Origin: Conyzicola nivalis_A
GTDB lineage: Bacteria; Actinomycetota; Actinomycetes; Actinomycetales; Microbacteriaceae
NCBI RefSeq assembly: GCF_040548875.1
Contig: NZ_JBEPSJ010000001.1
Coordinates: 806,001-870,000 of the forward strand
DNA: 64,000 bases
Direction: 5' to 3'
Below, piece by piece: positions 35,312-46,212 of the stretch; the first letter of the stretch is position 1, and every line of letters starts with the position of its first letter. The translations under genes and the position numbers were made by a program. The notes below the pieces were generated by a model. It was given only the letters and a program-made list of their open reading frames with translations, ran no database searches and was not told the origin of the DNA.

Positions 35312-36184
35312 CTACTCGCGCCCGAGGTCGCGGTGCTTCACGCTGACGGCGACGCCAGGCAGGCCGCGTAGCAACGTCGCCAGTTCTTCAGCGACGGCCA
35401 CCGATCGGTGTTTGCCCCCTGTGCATCCAACTGCGATCGTAGCGTGTCTCTTGTTCTCGCGCTGATAGCCGGCGAGCACGGGAGCGAGAGCGGCGGCGTA
35501 GCCGTCGATGAACTCGCGGGCGCCCTCCTGCCCGAGCACGTAGTCGCTGACCTCTGCGTCGAGGCCCGTGTGCGGGCGCAGTTCTGGGTTCCAGAAGGGG
35601 TTGGGGAGGAAGCGTGCGTCGGCGACGAGGTCGGCGTCGGCGGGGAGCCCGTACTTGAATCCGAAGCTCAGGATGGTGACCTGGGCGCCCGGCGCCTCGG
35701 CCTCGGCGAACCGCTCCTGGATGTTCGTCGCGAGCTGGTGGATGTTGAGTTCCGAGGTGTCGACGATCATGTCGCTGCTCGAGCGCAGGTCTTGCATCAG
35801 CTCCCGTTCGGCGGTGATGCCGTCGAGCAGGGTGCCGTCGTCCTGCAGCGGGTGGGGGCGACGCACCTGCTCGAAGCGTCGCACCAGCACCGCATCCGTC
35901 GCCTCGAGGAAGAGCACACGCACGTTCGCGTTCGCCCTCATCGTCTCGACGGCGTCCTTGACGTCGGCGAAGAGCTTTCCTCCGCGCACGTCGACCACCG
36001 CCGCGATGCGCGGCAGCGCGTTTCCGGCGTGCTGGGCAAGCTCGACGAGGGGGCGGAGCATCTGCGGCGGGAGATTGTCGACCACGTACCAGCCGAGGTC
36101 TTCGAGAGCGTTACCGACCGTCGAACGGCCGGCCCCCGACATCCCGGTCACGATGAGCAGTTCCTGGCGATCCCTGTTGCTCAT
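35312..36184 (-). CDS. rapZ: RNase adapter protein / nucleotide-binding protein RapZ
   Basis: The 290-residue protein has a Walker A variant GMSGAGRST near residue 14, with Arg for Lys as usual in actinobacterial homologues. It also has the LGWYVVDNLPP signature, DVRGGKLF, the LFLEATDAVLVRRFEQVRRPHPL segment and the C-terminal GCTGGKHRSV motif. In E. coli RapZ controls GlmS through small RNAs; in actinobacteria its role is less clear. It lies between uvrC and whiA, the conserved order. Confidence 0.93.
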   Translation of the reverse strand: MSNRDRQELLIVTGMSGAGRSTVGNALEDLGWYVVDNLPPQMLRPLVELAQHAGNALPRIAAVVDVRGGKLFADVKDAVETMRANANVRVLFLEATDAVLVRRFEQVRRPHPLQDDGTLLDGITAERELMQDLRSSSDMIVDTSELNIHQLATNIQERFAEAEAPGAQVTILSFGFKYGLPADADLVADARFLPNPFWNPELRPHTGLDAEVSDYVLGQEGAREFIDGYAAALAPVLAGYQRENKRHATIAVGCTGGKHRSVAVAEELATLLRGLPGVAVSVKHRDLGRE

Positions 36185-36254
36185 TCGTCACGAACTTTCA
36201 TGGTTTGCACGCTCGAAAAGATTCATACGCTCTCAAGGATACCGAGCGGCGGGT

Positions 36255-38174
36255 TCACGGGTTGCGCAGACCGTCGACGATTTGCTGCGCGAGAGCGGTT
36301 CCGATGCCCTTGACCTGGGTGATCGCCTCCACGTCGGCGCCGCGGAGCCGCGTGACCGACCCGAAGTGCTTGAGGAGTTCGCTCACGCGTGCCGGGCCGA
36401 GGCCGGGGATGTCGGCGAGCTTCGACGTGATGTCGGACTTGCGGCGTTGGCGCTGGTAGGTGATCGCGAAGCGGTGGGCCTCGTCGCGGATGCGCTGGAA
36501 CAGGAACAGGGCGTCGCTGTTGCGCGGCAGGATGACGGGGTAGTCGGAGTCGGGGAGCCAGATCTCCTCGAGTCGCTTCGCGATTCCGCAGAGCTGGATG
36601 CCCGTGACCCCCGAGTCGTCGAGTGCGCGCTGGGCGGCGGCTACCTGGGGCTGGCCGCCGTCGACGATGATCAGGTTGGGACGGTAGGCGAACCGCTTGC
36701 GCTCTATCGCGACGTCGTCCCCGCCGACCACCGCCGTGGCATCCGTCGACAGGGCGATAGCCGCCTCGGCGGCCTCCCCCGCGTCTGGTTCGTCGTCGAG
36801 GTGGGCGAGCCGGCGCATCAGCGTCTGGTAGATCGACTCGGTGTCGTCGGTCGAGTCGGCGATCGAGAATCGGCGGTACTGGTCTTTGCGGGGAAGGCCG
36901 TCTTCGAACACCACCATCGAGGCGACGATGTTTGTGCCGCTGAGGTGGGAGACGTCGTAGCACTCCATGCGCAGCGGCGCGTCGGCCATGCCGAGCGCCT
37001 CCTGGATGTCGGACATCGCCTGCGACCGGGCCACGAAGTCGCCGCTGCGCCGCGTCTTGTAGAGCATCAGCGCGTTGCGGGCGTTGGTCGAGACGGTGAG
37101 GGCGAGCGCCGCCTTGTCGCCGCGCTGGGCGACGCGCAGCGACACCCGGCCGGGCGCGTCGCGCTTGGTGGTGAGCCACTGCTCGAGCTCCGCGGCGTCT
37201 TCGGGCAGGGCGGGGACGAGCACTTCGCGCGGGGGCGCCTGGTCGTCGTAGGCGTTCTGCAGCACCGTGTCGACGAGCTCGGGCAGCTCGAGGTCGAGCT
37301 CCTTGTCGACCACCCAGCCCCGCACACCGCGGATGCGGCCCCCGCGCACGATGAACTGCTGCACGGCGGCCGCGAGCTCGTCGTGGGCGATGCCGAAGAT
37401 GTCGGCGTCGACCTCGTCGCTGAGCACGACGCTGCTCTTAGACAGCGCGTTCTCGAGAGCGGAGAGCTGGTCGCGGTAGCGCGCGGCCGACTCGTAGTCC
37501 ATCTCCTGCGAGGCGGTCATCATCTTCTTCGACACCTCGGCCGTGTACCGGCGGTCGTTACCGCCCATGAACGAGGCGAAGTCGAGCGCTATCGACTTGT
37601 GCTCTTCTTTGCTGACCCGGCCGACGCAGGGGGCGGCGCATTTGCCGATGTCGCCGAGCAGGCAGGGCCGGCCGGTCTGCTCGGCGCGTTTGTAGGTCGC
37701 GTCGGAGCAGCTGCGCATCGGGAACGCCTTGAGCATCAGGTCGACGGTCTCGCGGATGGCCCACACCTTCGTGTAGGGGCCGAAATACCGGGCGCCCTTG
37801 AGGTTCTTGTTGCGGGTCACCAGCACGCGGGGAACAGGTTCGCCGAGGGTGATCGCCAGATAGGGGTAGCTCTTGTCGTCGCGGAACTTGACGTTGAAGG
37901 GCGGGTCGAACTCCTTGATCCAGGTGTATTCGAGTTGGAGAGCCTCGAACTCGCTGCCGACGACCGTCCACTCGACGGATGCCGCGGAGAGCACCATGCG
38001 CCTGGTGCGCTCGTGCAGGCTGCGCAGCGGCTGGAAGTAGTTGGCCAGCCGTGCGCGAAGGCTGTTGGCCTTGCCCACGTAGAGCACCCGCCCGCCGGCG
38101 TCGCGGAAGCGGTAGACGCCCGGCGCGGTCGGGATCTCCCCCGCCTTCGGACGCCAGCTGACGGTGTCGCTCAT
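36255..38174 (-). CDS. uvrC: Excinuclease ABC subunit C
   Basis: The ATG at 38174 gives 639 residues; the open frame continues upstream only because it runs antisense-like through uvrA in another frame. The GIY-YIG nuclease domain begins APGVYRFRDAGGRVLYVGKANSLRARLANYF in pieces at residues 15-50. A UVR motif lies near 205 (MDYESAARYRDQL), the RNase H-like domain has ECYDVSHLSGTN near 400, and tandem HhH motifs end the protein (IPGLGPARVSELLKHFGS). It cuts both sides of a DNA lesion. It starts 14 bases after the uvrA stop. Confidence 0.95.
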   Translation of the reverse strand: MSDTVSWRPKAGEIPTAPGVYRFRDAGGRVLYVGKANSLRARLANYFQPLRSLHERTRRMVLSAASVEWTVVGSEFEALQLEYTWIKEFDPPFNVKFRDDKSYPYLAITLGEPVPRVLVTRNKNLKGARYFGPYTKVWAIRETVDLMLKAFPMRSCSDATYKRAEQTGRPCLLGDIGKCAAPCVGRVSKEEHKSIALDFASFMGGNDRRYTAEVSKKMMTASQEMDYESAARYRDQLSALENALSKSSVVLSDEVDADIFGIAHDELAAAVQQFIVRGGRIRGVRGWVVDKELDLELPELVDTVLQNAYDDQAPPREVLVPALPEDAAELEQWLTTKRDAPGRVSLRVAQRGDKAALALTVSTNARNALMLYKTRRSGDFVARSQAMSDIQEALGMADAPLRMECYDVSHLSGTNIVASMVVFEDGLPRKDQYRRFSIADSTDDTESIYQTLMRRLAHLDDEPDAGEAAEAAIALSTDATAVVGGDDVAIERKRFAYRPNLIIVDGGQPQVAAAQRALDDSGVTGIQLCGIAKRLEEIWLPDSDYPVILPRNSDALFLFQRIRDEAHRFAITYQRQRRKSDITSKLADIPGLGPARVSELLKHFGSVTRLRGADVEAITQVKGIGTALAQQIVDGLRNP

Positions 38175-38188
38175 AGTGCCCAGCGCGC

Positions 38189-41062
<2,874 letters not shown>

Positions 41063-41161
41063 TCTCACAATTGTATGGAAGCCACCGACATCGGAGGTAC
41101 CGGTTCGCTCAGTGCGTACTCAGGTTGCTCTGCGCACGCCGCCGCCGACCCGCACCACCGG

Positions 41162-43231
41162 TCAGGAGAGGTGGCCCGCCGCCTCCATCTGTCGCAGCTC
41201 TTTCTTCAGGTCGGCGACCTCGTCGCGCAGTCGGCCGGCGAGCTCGAACTTGAGCTCCCCCGCCGCGAGCAGCATCTGGTCGTTGAGATCGCGGATGATC
41301 GCCTCGAGCTCGTTGGCGCCCGCCGCCGCCTTGCCATGCTGGCGCAGGTTCGGCGTCGGCGACTTCTTGCGGCCGTCGCCCCGCCCGGACAGCAGCGCGG
41401 CGGTGTCGGCATTCTCGCGCTCGAGCGCGTCGGTGATGTCGGCGATCTTCTTGCGGAGAGGCTGCGGGTCGACGCCCTTCTCGAGGTTGTAGGCCACCTG
41501 CTTCTCACGGCGGCGGTCGGTCTCGTCGATCGCCCGTTTCATCGAGTCGGTGAGCACGTCGGCGTACATGTGCACCTCGCCGGACACGTTGCGCGCCGCG
41601 CGGCCGATCGTCTGGATGAGCGACGTCGACGAGCGCAGGAAGCCCTCCTTGTCGGCGTCGAGGATCGCCACGAGCGACACCTCCGGCAGGTCGAGGCCCT
41701 CGCGCAGCAGGTTGATGCCGACGAGCACGTCGTAGACGCCCTGGCGCAGCTCGGTGAGCAGCTCGACTCGGCGGAGAGTGTCTACGTCGGAGTGCAGGTA
41801 GCGCACGCGCACTCCCGACTCCCCCAGGAACTCGGTGAGCTCTTCGGACATCTTCTTGGTGAGGGTGGTCACCAGGACACGCTCGTTGCGTTCGACGCGC
41901 ACCTTGATCTCTTCGAGCAGGTCGTCGATCTGCCCCTTGGTGGGCTTGACGATGATCTGCGGGTCGAGAAGACCTGTGGGGCGGATGATCTGTTCCACGA
42001 CCGAGTCGGTGATGCCCATCTCGTACTTGCCGGGGGTCGCGGAGAGGTAGACCCGCTGACCGACGCGGTCGAGGAACTCGGGCCACTTGAGCGGTCGGTT
42101 GTCGAGCGCGCTCGGCAGGCGGAACCCGTGCTCCACCAGGGTGCGCTTGCGCGATGCGTCGCCCTCGTACATGGCGCCGATCTGCGGCACGGTGACGTGG
42201 GACTCGTCAATGACGACGAGGAAGTCGTCAGGGAAGTAGTCGATGAGGCAGTGCGGCGCCTCGCCGGGCGAGCGGCCGTCGATGTGGGCGGAGTAGTTCT
42301 CGATGCCGTTGCAGAAGCCGATCTGCTCCATCATCTCGAGGTCGAAGGTGGTGCGCATGCGCAGCCGCTGGGCCTCGAGCAGCTTGCCCTGCTTCTCGAG
42401 CTCGGCGAGACGGCCAGCGAGCTCCTCTTTGATGGTGCCGATGGCACGGTGCATGACATCGGTGCCCGCCACGTAGTGCGAGCCGGGGAAGACCGAGACG
42501 GCGTCGAGCTTCTTGACGATGTCGCCGGTGAGCGGGTGCAGCGAGTAGAGCGCCTCGATCTCGTCGCCGAACATCTCGATGCGGATGGCGAGCTCCTCGT
42601 ACATCGGGATGATCTCGATGGTGTCGCCGCGCACCCGGAAGTTGCCGCGGGAGAAGTCGACGTCGTTGCGCTGGTACTGCATCGACACGAACTTGCGGAT
42701 GAGGGTCTCGCGCGGGATCTGCTGGCCCACCTGCAGCGCCAGCATGGCGTCCATGTAGCCCTGGGGCGTGCCGAGACCGTAGATGCACGACACGGTGGAG
42801 ACGACGACGACGTCGCGGCGGCTGAGCAGCGAGTTGGTGGTGGAGTGCCGCAGGCGTTCGACCTCGGCGTTGATCGACGAGTCCTTCTCGATGAAGGTGT
42901 CGGTCTGGGGCACGTAGGCCTCGGGCTGGTAGTAGTCGTAGTACGAGACGAAGTACTCGACGGCGTTGTTCGGCAGCAGCTCGCGGAACTCGTTGGCGAG
43001 CTGCGCGGCGAGCGTCTTATTGTGGGCCAGCACGAGGGTCGGGCGCTGCACCTGTTCGATGAGCCAGGCTGTCGTCGCCGACTTTCCGGTGCCGGTGGCG
43101 CCGAGCAGCACGACGTCGGTCTCGCCGGCGTTGACTCGGCCGGCGAGCTCGGCGATCGCGGTGGGCTGATCACCGCTCGGCACGTATTCGCTGATGACCT
43201 CGAAGGGGCGAACGGCGCGGGTGGGTTCCAT
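41162..43231 (-). CDS. uvrB: Excinuclease ABC subunit B
   Basis: The 689-residue protein has Walker A GATGTGKSATTAW near residue 45, the beta-hairpin region SYYDYYQPEAYVPQTDTFIEKD, DEAD-type VVIDESHVT, helicase motif IQTIGRAARN, and the C-terminal UVR domain (LKFELAGRLRDEVADLKKEL). It loads onto damage with UvrA and recruits UvrC. TAAGCT (complement of 43238-43243) lies six bases before the ATG and no Shine-Dalgarno sequence is present, so the mRNA is probably leaderless. Confidence 0.97.
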   Translation of the reverse strand: MEPTRAVRPFEVISEYVPSGDQPTAIAELAGRVNAGETDVVLLGATGTGKSATTAWLIEQVQRPTLVLAHNKTLAAQLANEFRELLPNNAVEYFVSYYDYYQPEAYVPQTDTFIEKDSSINAEVERLRHSTTNSLLSRRDVVVVSTVSCIYGLGTPQGYMDAMLALQVGQQIPRETLIRKFVSMQYQRNDVDFSRGNFRVRGDTIEIIPMYEELAIRIEMFGDEIEALYSLHPLTGDIVKKLDAVSVFPGSHYVAGTDVMHRAIGTIKEELAGRLAELEKQGKLLEAQRLRMRTTFDLEMMEQIGFCNGIENYSAHIDGRSPGEAPHCLIDYFPDDFLVVIDESHVTVPQIGAMYEGDASRKRTLVEHGFRLPSALDNRPLKWPEFLDRVGQRVYLSATPGKYEMGITDSVVEQIIRPTGLLDPQIIVKPTKGQIDDLLEEIKVRVERNERVLVTTLTKKMSEELTEFLGESGVRVRYLHSDVDTLRRVELLTELRQGVYDVLVGINLLREGLDLPEVSLVAILDADKEGFLRSSTSLIQTIGRAARNVSGEVHMYADVLTDSMKRAIDETDRRREKQVAYNLEKGVDPQPLRKKIADITDALERENADTAALLSGRGDGRKKSPTPNLRQHGKAAAGANELEAIIRDLNDQMLLAAGELKFELAGRLRDEVADLKKELRQMEAAGHLS

Positions 43232-43243
43232 CCCACAAGCTTA

Positions 43244-43266
43244 AGCGCAGCCCCCGACACTGCGCT
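43244..43266 (-). terminator. Hairpin after coaE
   Basis: AGCGCAG and CTGCGCT form a perfect 7-bp stem with a 9-base loop, 15 bases past the coaE stop and next to the uvrB -10 hexamer. It probably insulates uvrB from coaE. Confidence 0.45.
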
Positions 43267-43281
43267 GGCCTCTGCCGGCGC

Positions 43282-43887
43282 CTACCGCTCGCGCAGACTG
43301 TCCCACAGCGCGTCCGCCTGGGCGAGCGTCCGTTCGAGCCCGCCGTCGCTGTCGATCACCACGTCGGCGATCGCCAGCCGTTCCTCGTCGGTGGCCTGCG
43401 ACTCGATGCGGTGCTTCGCCTCCTGCTCGGTGAGCCCTCGGAGCTCGACGAGTCGCCGCAGCCGCGTCGCGGCGCTCGCGTCGACGACGACGACCAGGTC
43501 GAACTCGATGGGGCGTCTGCCCTTCCCCTCGAGGAGGAGGGGCACGTCGTAGACCACGACGGCGTCGGGGTCTCGCGCCTCCGCCGCGGCGATGAGGGTT
43601 CTGGTGCGCTCCCAGACGGCGGGGTGGGTGATGCCGTTGAGCACGAGGCGCTGCTCGGGGTCGGAGAAGACGATGGCGCCGAGAGCCGCGCGATCGAGCG
43701 AGCCGTCTGCAGCGAGCACTCCGCCGCCGAAGTGGTCGGCGATGGCGGCGAGGGCGGGCGTGCCCGGCTCGACGACTTCACGCGCGACCTTGTCGGCATC
43801 CACCACCACCGCCCCTCGCTCGGCGAGCCGCGCTGCGACTGAGGATTTTCCGGACGCGATGCCCCCGGTGAGGCCGATCAGATACAT
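43282..43887 (-). CDS. coaE: Dephospho-CoA kinase
   Basis: The 201-residue protein has P-loop LIGLTGGIASGKSSV, DADKVAREVVEPG, the VLNGITHPAVWER region, DVPLLLEGKG and VVDASAATRLRRLVELRGLTEQEA. It phosphorylates dephospho-CoA in the last step of CoA synthesis. It lacks the GrpB-like C-terminal domain seen in some actinobacterial CoaE. TAGCAT lies six bases before the ATG, without a Shine-Dalgarno sequence. Confidence 0.95.
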   Translation of the reverse strand: MYLIGLTGGIASGKSSVAARLAERGAVVVDADKVAREVVEPGTPALAAIADHFGGGVLAADGSLDRAALGAIVFSDPEQRLVLNGITHPAVWERTRTLIAAAEARDPDAVVVYDVPLLLEGKGRRPIEFDLVVVVDASAATRLRRLVELRGLTEQEAKHRIESQATDEERLAIADVVIDSDGGLERTLAQADALWDSLRER

Positions 43888-43893
43888 GCCGCA

Positions 43894-43903
43894 ATGCTAG
43901 CCT
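43894..43903. promoter_or_regulatory. Overlapping divergent -10 elements of coaE and the DUF4126 gene
   Basis: The ten bases ATGCTAGCCT contain TAGCAT on the minus strand (43894-43899) and TAGCCT on the plus strand (43898-43903), sharing the central TA. The minus element is six bases from the coaE ATG, and the plus element is 20 bases from the DUF4126 ATG, which has a Shine-Dalgarno sequence. Confidence 0.4.
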
Positions 43904-43923
43904 CGGCGGAGGGAGGAATAGGA

Positions 43924-44538
43924 ATGCTCGAGATTCTCACCGGCACCGGACTGGCCGCGGCCGCCGGGCTGAACGCCTATATCCCCCTGCTCCTGCTGGG
44001 CCTCGGTGCCCGGTTCCTCGACTTCATCGTGCTGCCGGCCGGCTGGACCTGGCTCGCGAACGAGTGGGTGCTCGGAATCCTCGGCGTGCTGCTCGTGATC
44101 GAGTTCTTCGCCGACAAGATCCCGGCTGTCGACTCCGTCAACGATCTTCTCCAGACCGTCGTCCGTCCGGCGTCGGGCGGCATCGTCTTCGGCAGCGGGT
44201 CGGCCAGCGAGACTGCGGCCGTCACCGACCCGGCCGCGTTCTTCTCTTCGAACCAGTGGGTTCCGATCGTGAGCGGTGTCGTCATCGCCCTGCTCGTGCA
44301 CGGCGCGAAGACGGCCGCCCGCCCCGCCCTGAACGCCGCGACCTTCGGACTCGCCGCCCCTGTCGCCAGCGCCTTCGAAGACGTCAGCAGCGTGTTCCTC
44401 TCGGTGTTCGCGATCCTGGTGCCGATTCTCGTCGTGCTCGCCCTGGGCGGGCTCGTGGTGCTGTTCGTCGTGCTGATGCGGCGGTACAGGAGTCGGCGCG
44501 AGGGTGCGAACCCTTCGACAGGCTCAGGGACCGCTTAA
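43924..44538 (+). CDS. DUF4126 domain membrane protein
   Basis: The ATG at 43924 follows GGAGGGAGG and gives 204 residues; an earlier in-frame ATG (43894) has no site. About five hydrophobic segments are present, starting with GTGLAAAAGLNAYIPLLLLGLGAR, and there is a conserved FADKIPAVDSVNDLLQTVVRPASGGI loop, as in DUF4126 proteins of unknown function. The last residues (GANPSTGSGTA) and the stop codon are encoded by a REP-like sequence and the second copy of the 21-bp repeat. The natural C-terminus may thus have been altered by repeat insertion. It is divergent from coaE. Confidence 0.85.
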   Translation: MLEILTGTGLAAAAGLNAYIPLLLLGLGARFLDFIVLPAGWTWLANEWVLGILGVLLVIEFFADKIPAVDSVNDLLQTVVRPASGGIVFGSGSASETAAVTDPAAFFSSNQWVPIVSGVVIALLVHGAKTAARPALNAATFGLAAPVASAFEDVSSVFLSVFAILVPILVVLALGGLVVLFVVLMRRYRSRREGANPSTGSGTA

Positions 44539-44553
44539 CGACGGATGGCCGCC
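44511..44553. repeat. REP-like sequence plus copy 2 of the 21-bp dispersed repeat
   Basis: CCCTTCGACAGGCTCAGGG at 44511-44529 resembles the intergenic repeat that is very common in Microbacteriaceae genomes. Bases 44533-44553 are identical to 29564-29584. The stretch covers the last codons and stop of the DUF4126 gene. Confidence 0.65.
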
Positions 44554-44591
44554 GCCCGCGTACTTCTCAGTACGTAGGCGGCGGCCATCCG
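44542..44591. terminator. Strong bidirectional hairpin between the DUF4126 gene and rpsA
   Basis: CGGATGGCCGCCGCC pairs perfectly with GGCGGCGGCCATCCG over 15 bp, with an inner CGTAC/GTACG stem and a TTCTCA loop. It lies three bases after one stop and ten bases from the convergent rpsA stop. The left arm is part of the 21-bp repeat. Confidence 0.8.
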
Positions 44592-44601
44592 ATGAACTCG
44601 A

Positions 44602-46062
44602 CTAGGAGTTGTTGCTCAGCTTCTCGCGAAGAGCCGCGAGCGACTCGTCGTCTGCGAGCGTTCCGGCCGAGGCCGAGTCGCTCGAGAAGGTCGACGCGCC
44701 CGAGGGGACGTCGCTCGAGGAGGTGTTGTTCTCCTCGAGGGCTGCCGAGGCAACCTGCTTCTTGTGCGATTCCCAACGAGCCTGGGCTGCAGCGTACTCC
44801 TGCTCCCACTTCTCGCGCTGGGTCTCGAAGCCTTCCTTCCACTCCTGGGTCTCCGGGTCGAATCCGTCCGGGTACTTGTAGTTTCCGGCTTCGTCGTACT
44901 CGGTGAGCATTCCGTAGAGTGCGGGGTCGAACTCGGTGCCCTCGGGGTCGACGCCCTCGTTCGCCTGCTTCAGCGAGAGGGAGATACGACGACGCTCGAG
45001 GTCGATGTCGATGACCTTGACGAACACCTCGTCGCCGACGGAGACGACCTGCTCGGCGAGCTCGACGTGCTTGCCCGAGAGCTCGGAGATGTGGACGAGG
45101 CCCTCGATTCCCTCTGCGACGCGAACGAACGCGCCGAAGGGGACGAGCTTCGTGACCTTACCCGGTGCGACCTGTCCGATTGCGTGGGTGCGGGCGAATA
45201 CCTGCCACGGGTCTTCCTGCGTGGCCTTGAGCGACAGCGACACGCGCTCGCGCTCGAGGTCGACCTCGAGGATCTCGACGGTGACTTCCTGCCCGACCTC
45301 GACGACCTCGGATGCGTGCTCGATGTGCTTCCACGACAGCTCGGAGACGTGGACGAGACCGTCTACGCCGCCCAGGTCGACGAACGCGCCGAAGTTGACG
45401 ATGGAGGACACGACACCCTTGCGGACCTGGCCCTTGGCGAGGTTCGCGAGGAACGTGGTGCGGCTCTCGCTCTGCGTCTGCTCGAGCAGGGCGCGGCGCG
45501 ACAGCACGACGTTGTTGCGGTTCTTGTCGAGCTCGAGGATCTTGGCCTCGATCTCCTGGCCCAGGTACGGGGTCAGGTCGCGAACGCGGCGGAGCTCGAT
45601 GAGCGAAGCAGGAAGGAAGCCACGAAGACCGATGTCGACGATGAGGCCGCCCTTGACGACCTCGATGACCGAACCGGTGACGATTCCGTCTTCGTCCTTG
45701 ATCTTCTCGACGTCGCCCCATGCACGCTCGTACTGAGCGCGCTTCTTCGACAGGATGAGGCGGCCTTCTTTGTCTTCCTTCTGCAGGACGAGGGCCTCGA
45801 CGGTGTCGCCGACTTGGACGACCTCGCTCGGGTCGACGTCGTGCTTGATGGAGAGCTCGCGGGAGGGGATTACACCCTCGGTCTTGTAACCGACGTCGAG
45901 GAGGACCTCGTCACGATCGATCTTGACGACGGTGCCCTCGATGAGGTCTCCGTCGTTGAAAAACTTCAGCGTCTTTTCGACCGCTGCAAGGAAGTCTTCT
46001 GCGGATCCGATGTCATTGATCGCGACCTGCTTGGGCGCCTTGGCGGGCGTTACGAGTGTCAT
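44602..46062 (-). CDS. rpsA: 30S ribosomal protein S1
   Basis: The 486-residue protein has four S1 domains from about residue 35 to 360 (for example GDLIEGTVVKIDRDEVLLDVGYKTEGVIP, and GKVTKLVPFGAFVRVAEGIEGLVHISELS in pieces). Each later domain ends in VHISELS or VHVSELS motifs. The C-terminal 120 or so residues are Glu/Ser-rich and low complexity, as in other actinobacterial S1. It binds mRNA at the ribosome. It has a promoter with -35 TTGGCG and -10 TATGCT and a leader of about 95 bases carrying a palindrome. Confidence 0.97.
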   Translation of the reverse strand: MTLVTPAKAPKQVAINDIGSAEDFLAAVEKTLKFFNDGDLIEGTVVKIDRDEVLLDVGYKTEGVIPSRELSIKHDVDPSEVVQVGDTVEALVLQKEDKEGRLILSKKRAQYERAWGDVEKIKDEDGIVTGSVIEVVKGGLIVDIGLRGFLPASLIELRRVRDLTPYLGQEIEAKILELDKNRNNVVLSRRALLEQTQSESRTTFLANLAKGQVRKGVVSSIVNFGAFVDLGGVDGLVHVSELSWKHIEHASEVVEVGQEVTVEILEVDLERERVSLSLKATQEDPWQVFARTHAIGQVAPGKVTKLVPFGAFVRVAEGIEGLVHISELSGKHVELAEQVVSVGDEVFVKVIDIDLERRRISLSLKQANEGVDPEGTEFDPALYGMLTEYDEAGNYKYPDGFDPETQEWKEGFETQREKWEQEYAAAQARWESHKKQVASAALEENNTSSSDVPSGASTFSSDSASAGTLADDESLAALREKLSNNS

Positions 46063-46143
46063 GTAGTTAGTGCTCCAGTAAGGGCATAAATCGGGCCGCC
46101 GGCGCGGATGGTTCTGGATGTTCGCCGGAGGCAGGTGGATAGG

Positions 46144-46194
46144 ACGTCACGAATGTGACGTTCCAGCATAGCGAATCCCGCCGCCGGCCGCCAA
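46144..46194 (-). promoter_or_regulatory. rpsA promoter with a palindrome at the predicted transcription start
   Basis: On the minus strand -35 TTGGCG (46189-46194) and -10 TATGCT (46165-46170) are 18 bases apart. The predicted start falls at or just inside the palindrome ACGTCAC-GAAT-GTGACGT (46144-46161). It could be an operator or a 5' hairpin in the mRNA. The rest of the gap up to 46212 holds no gene. Confidence 0.55.
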
Positions 46195-46212
46195 CGAGCG
46201 GGGTCGGCGCGT

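Noticed and set aside
41063..41161. SOS (LexA) box upstream of uvrA or uvrB
   Set aside because: No sequence close to the actinobacterial TCGAAC-N4-GTTCGA type site was found before either gene.
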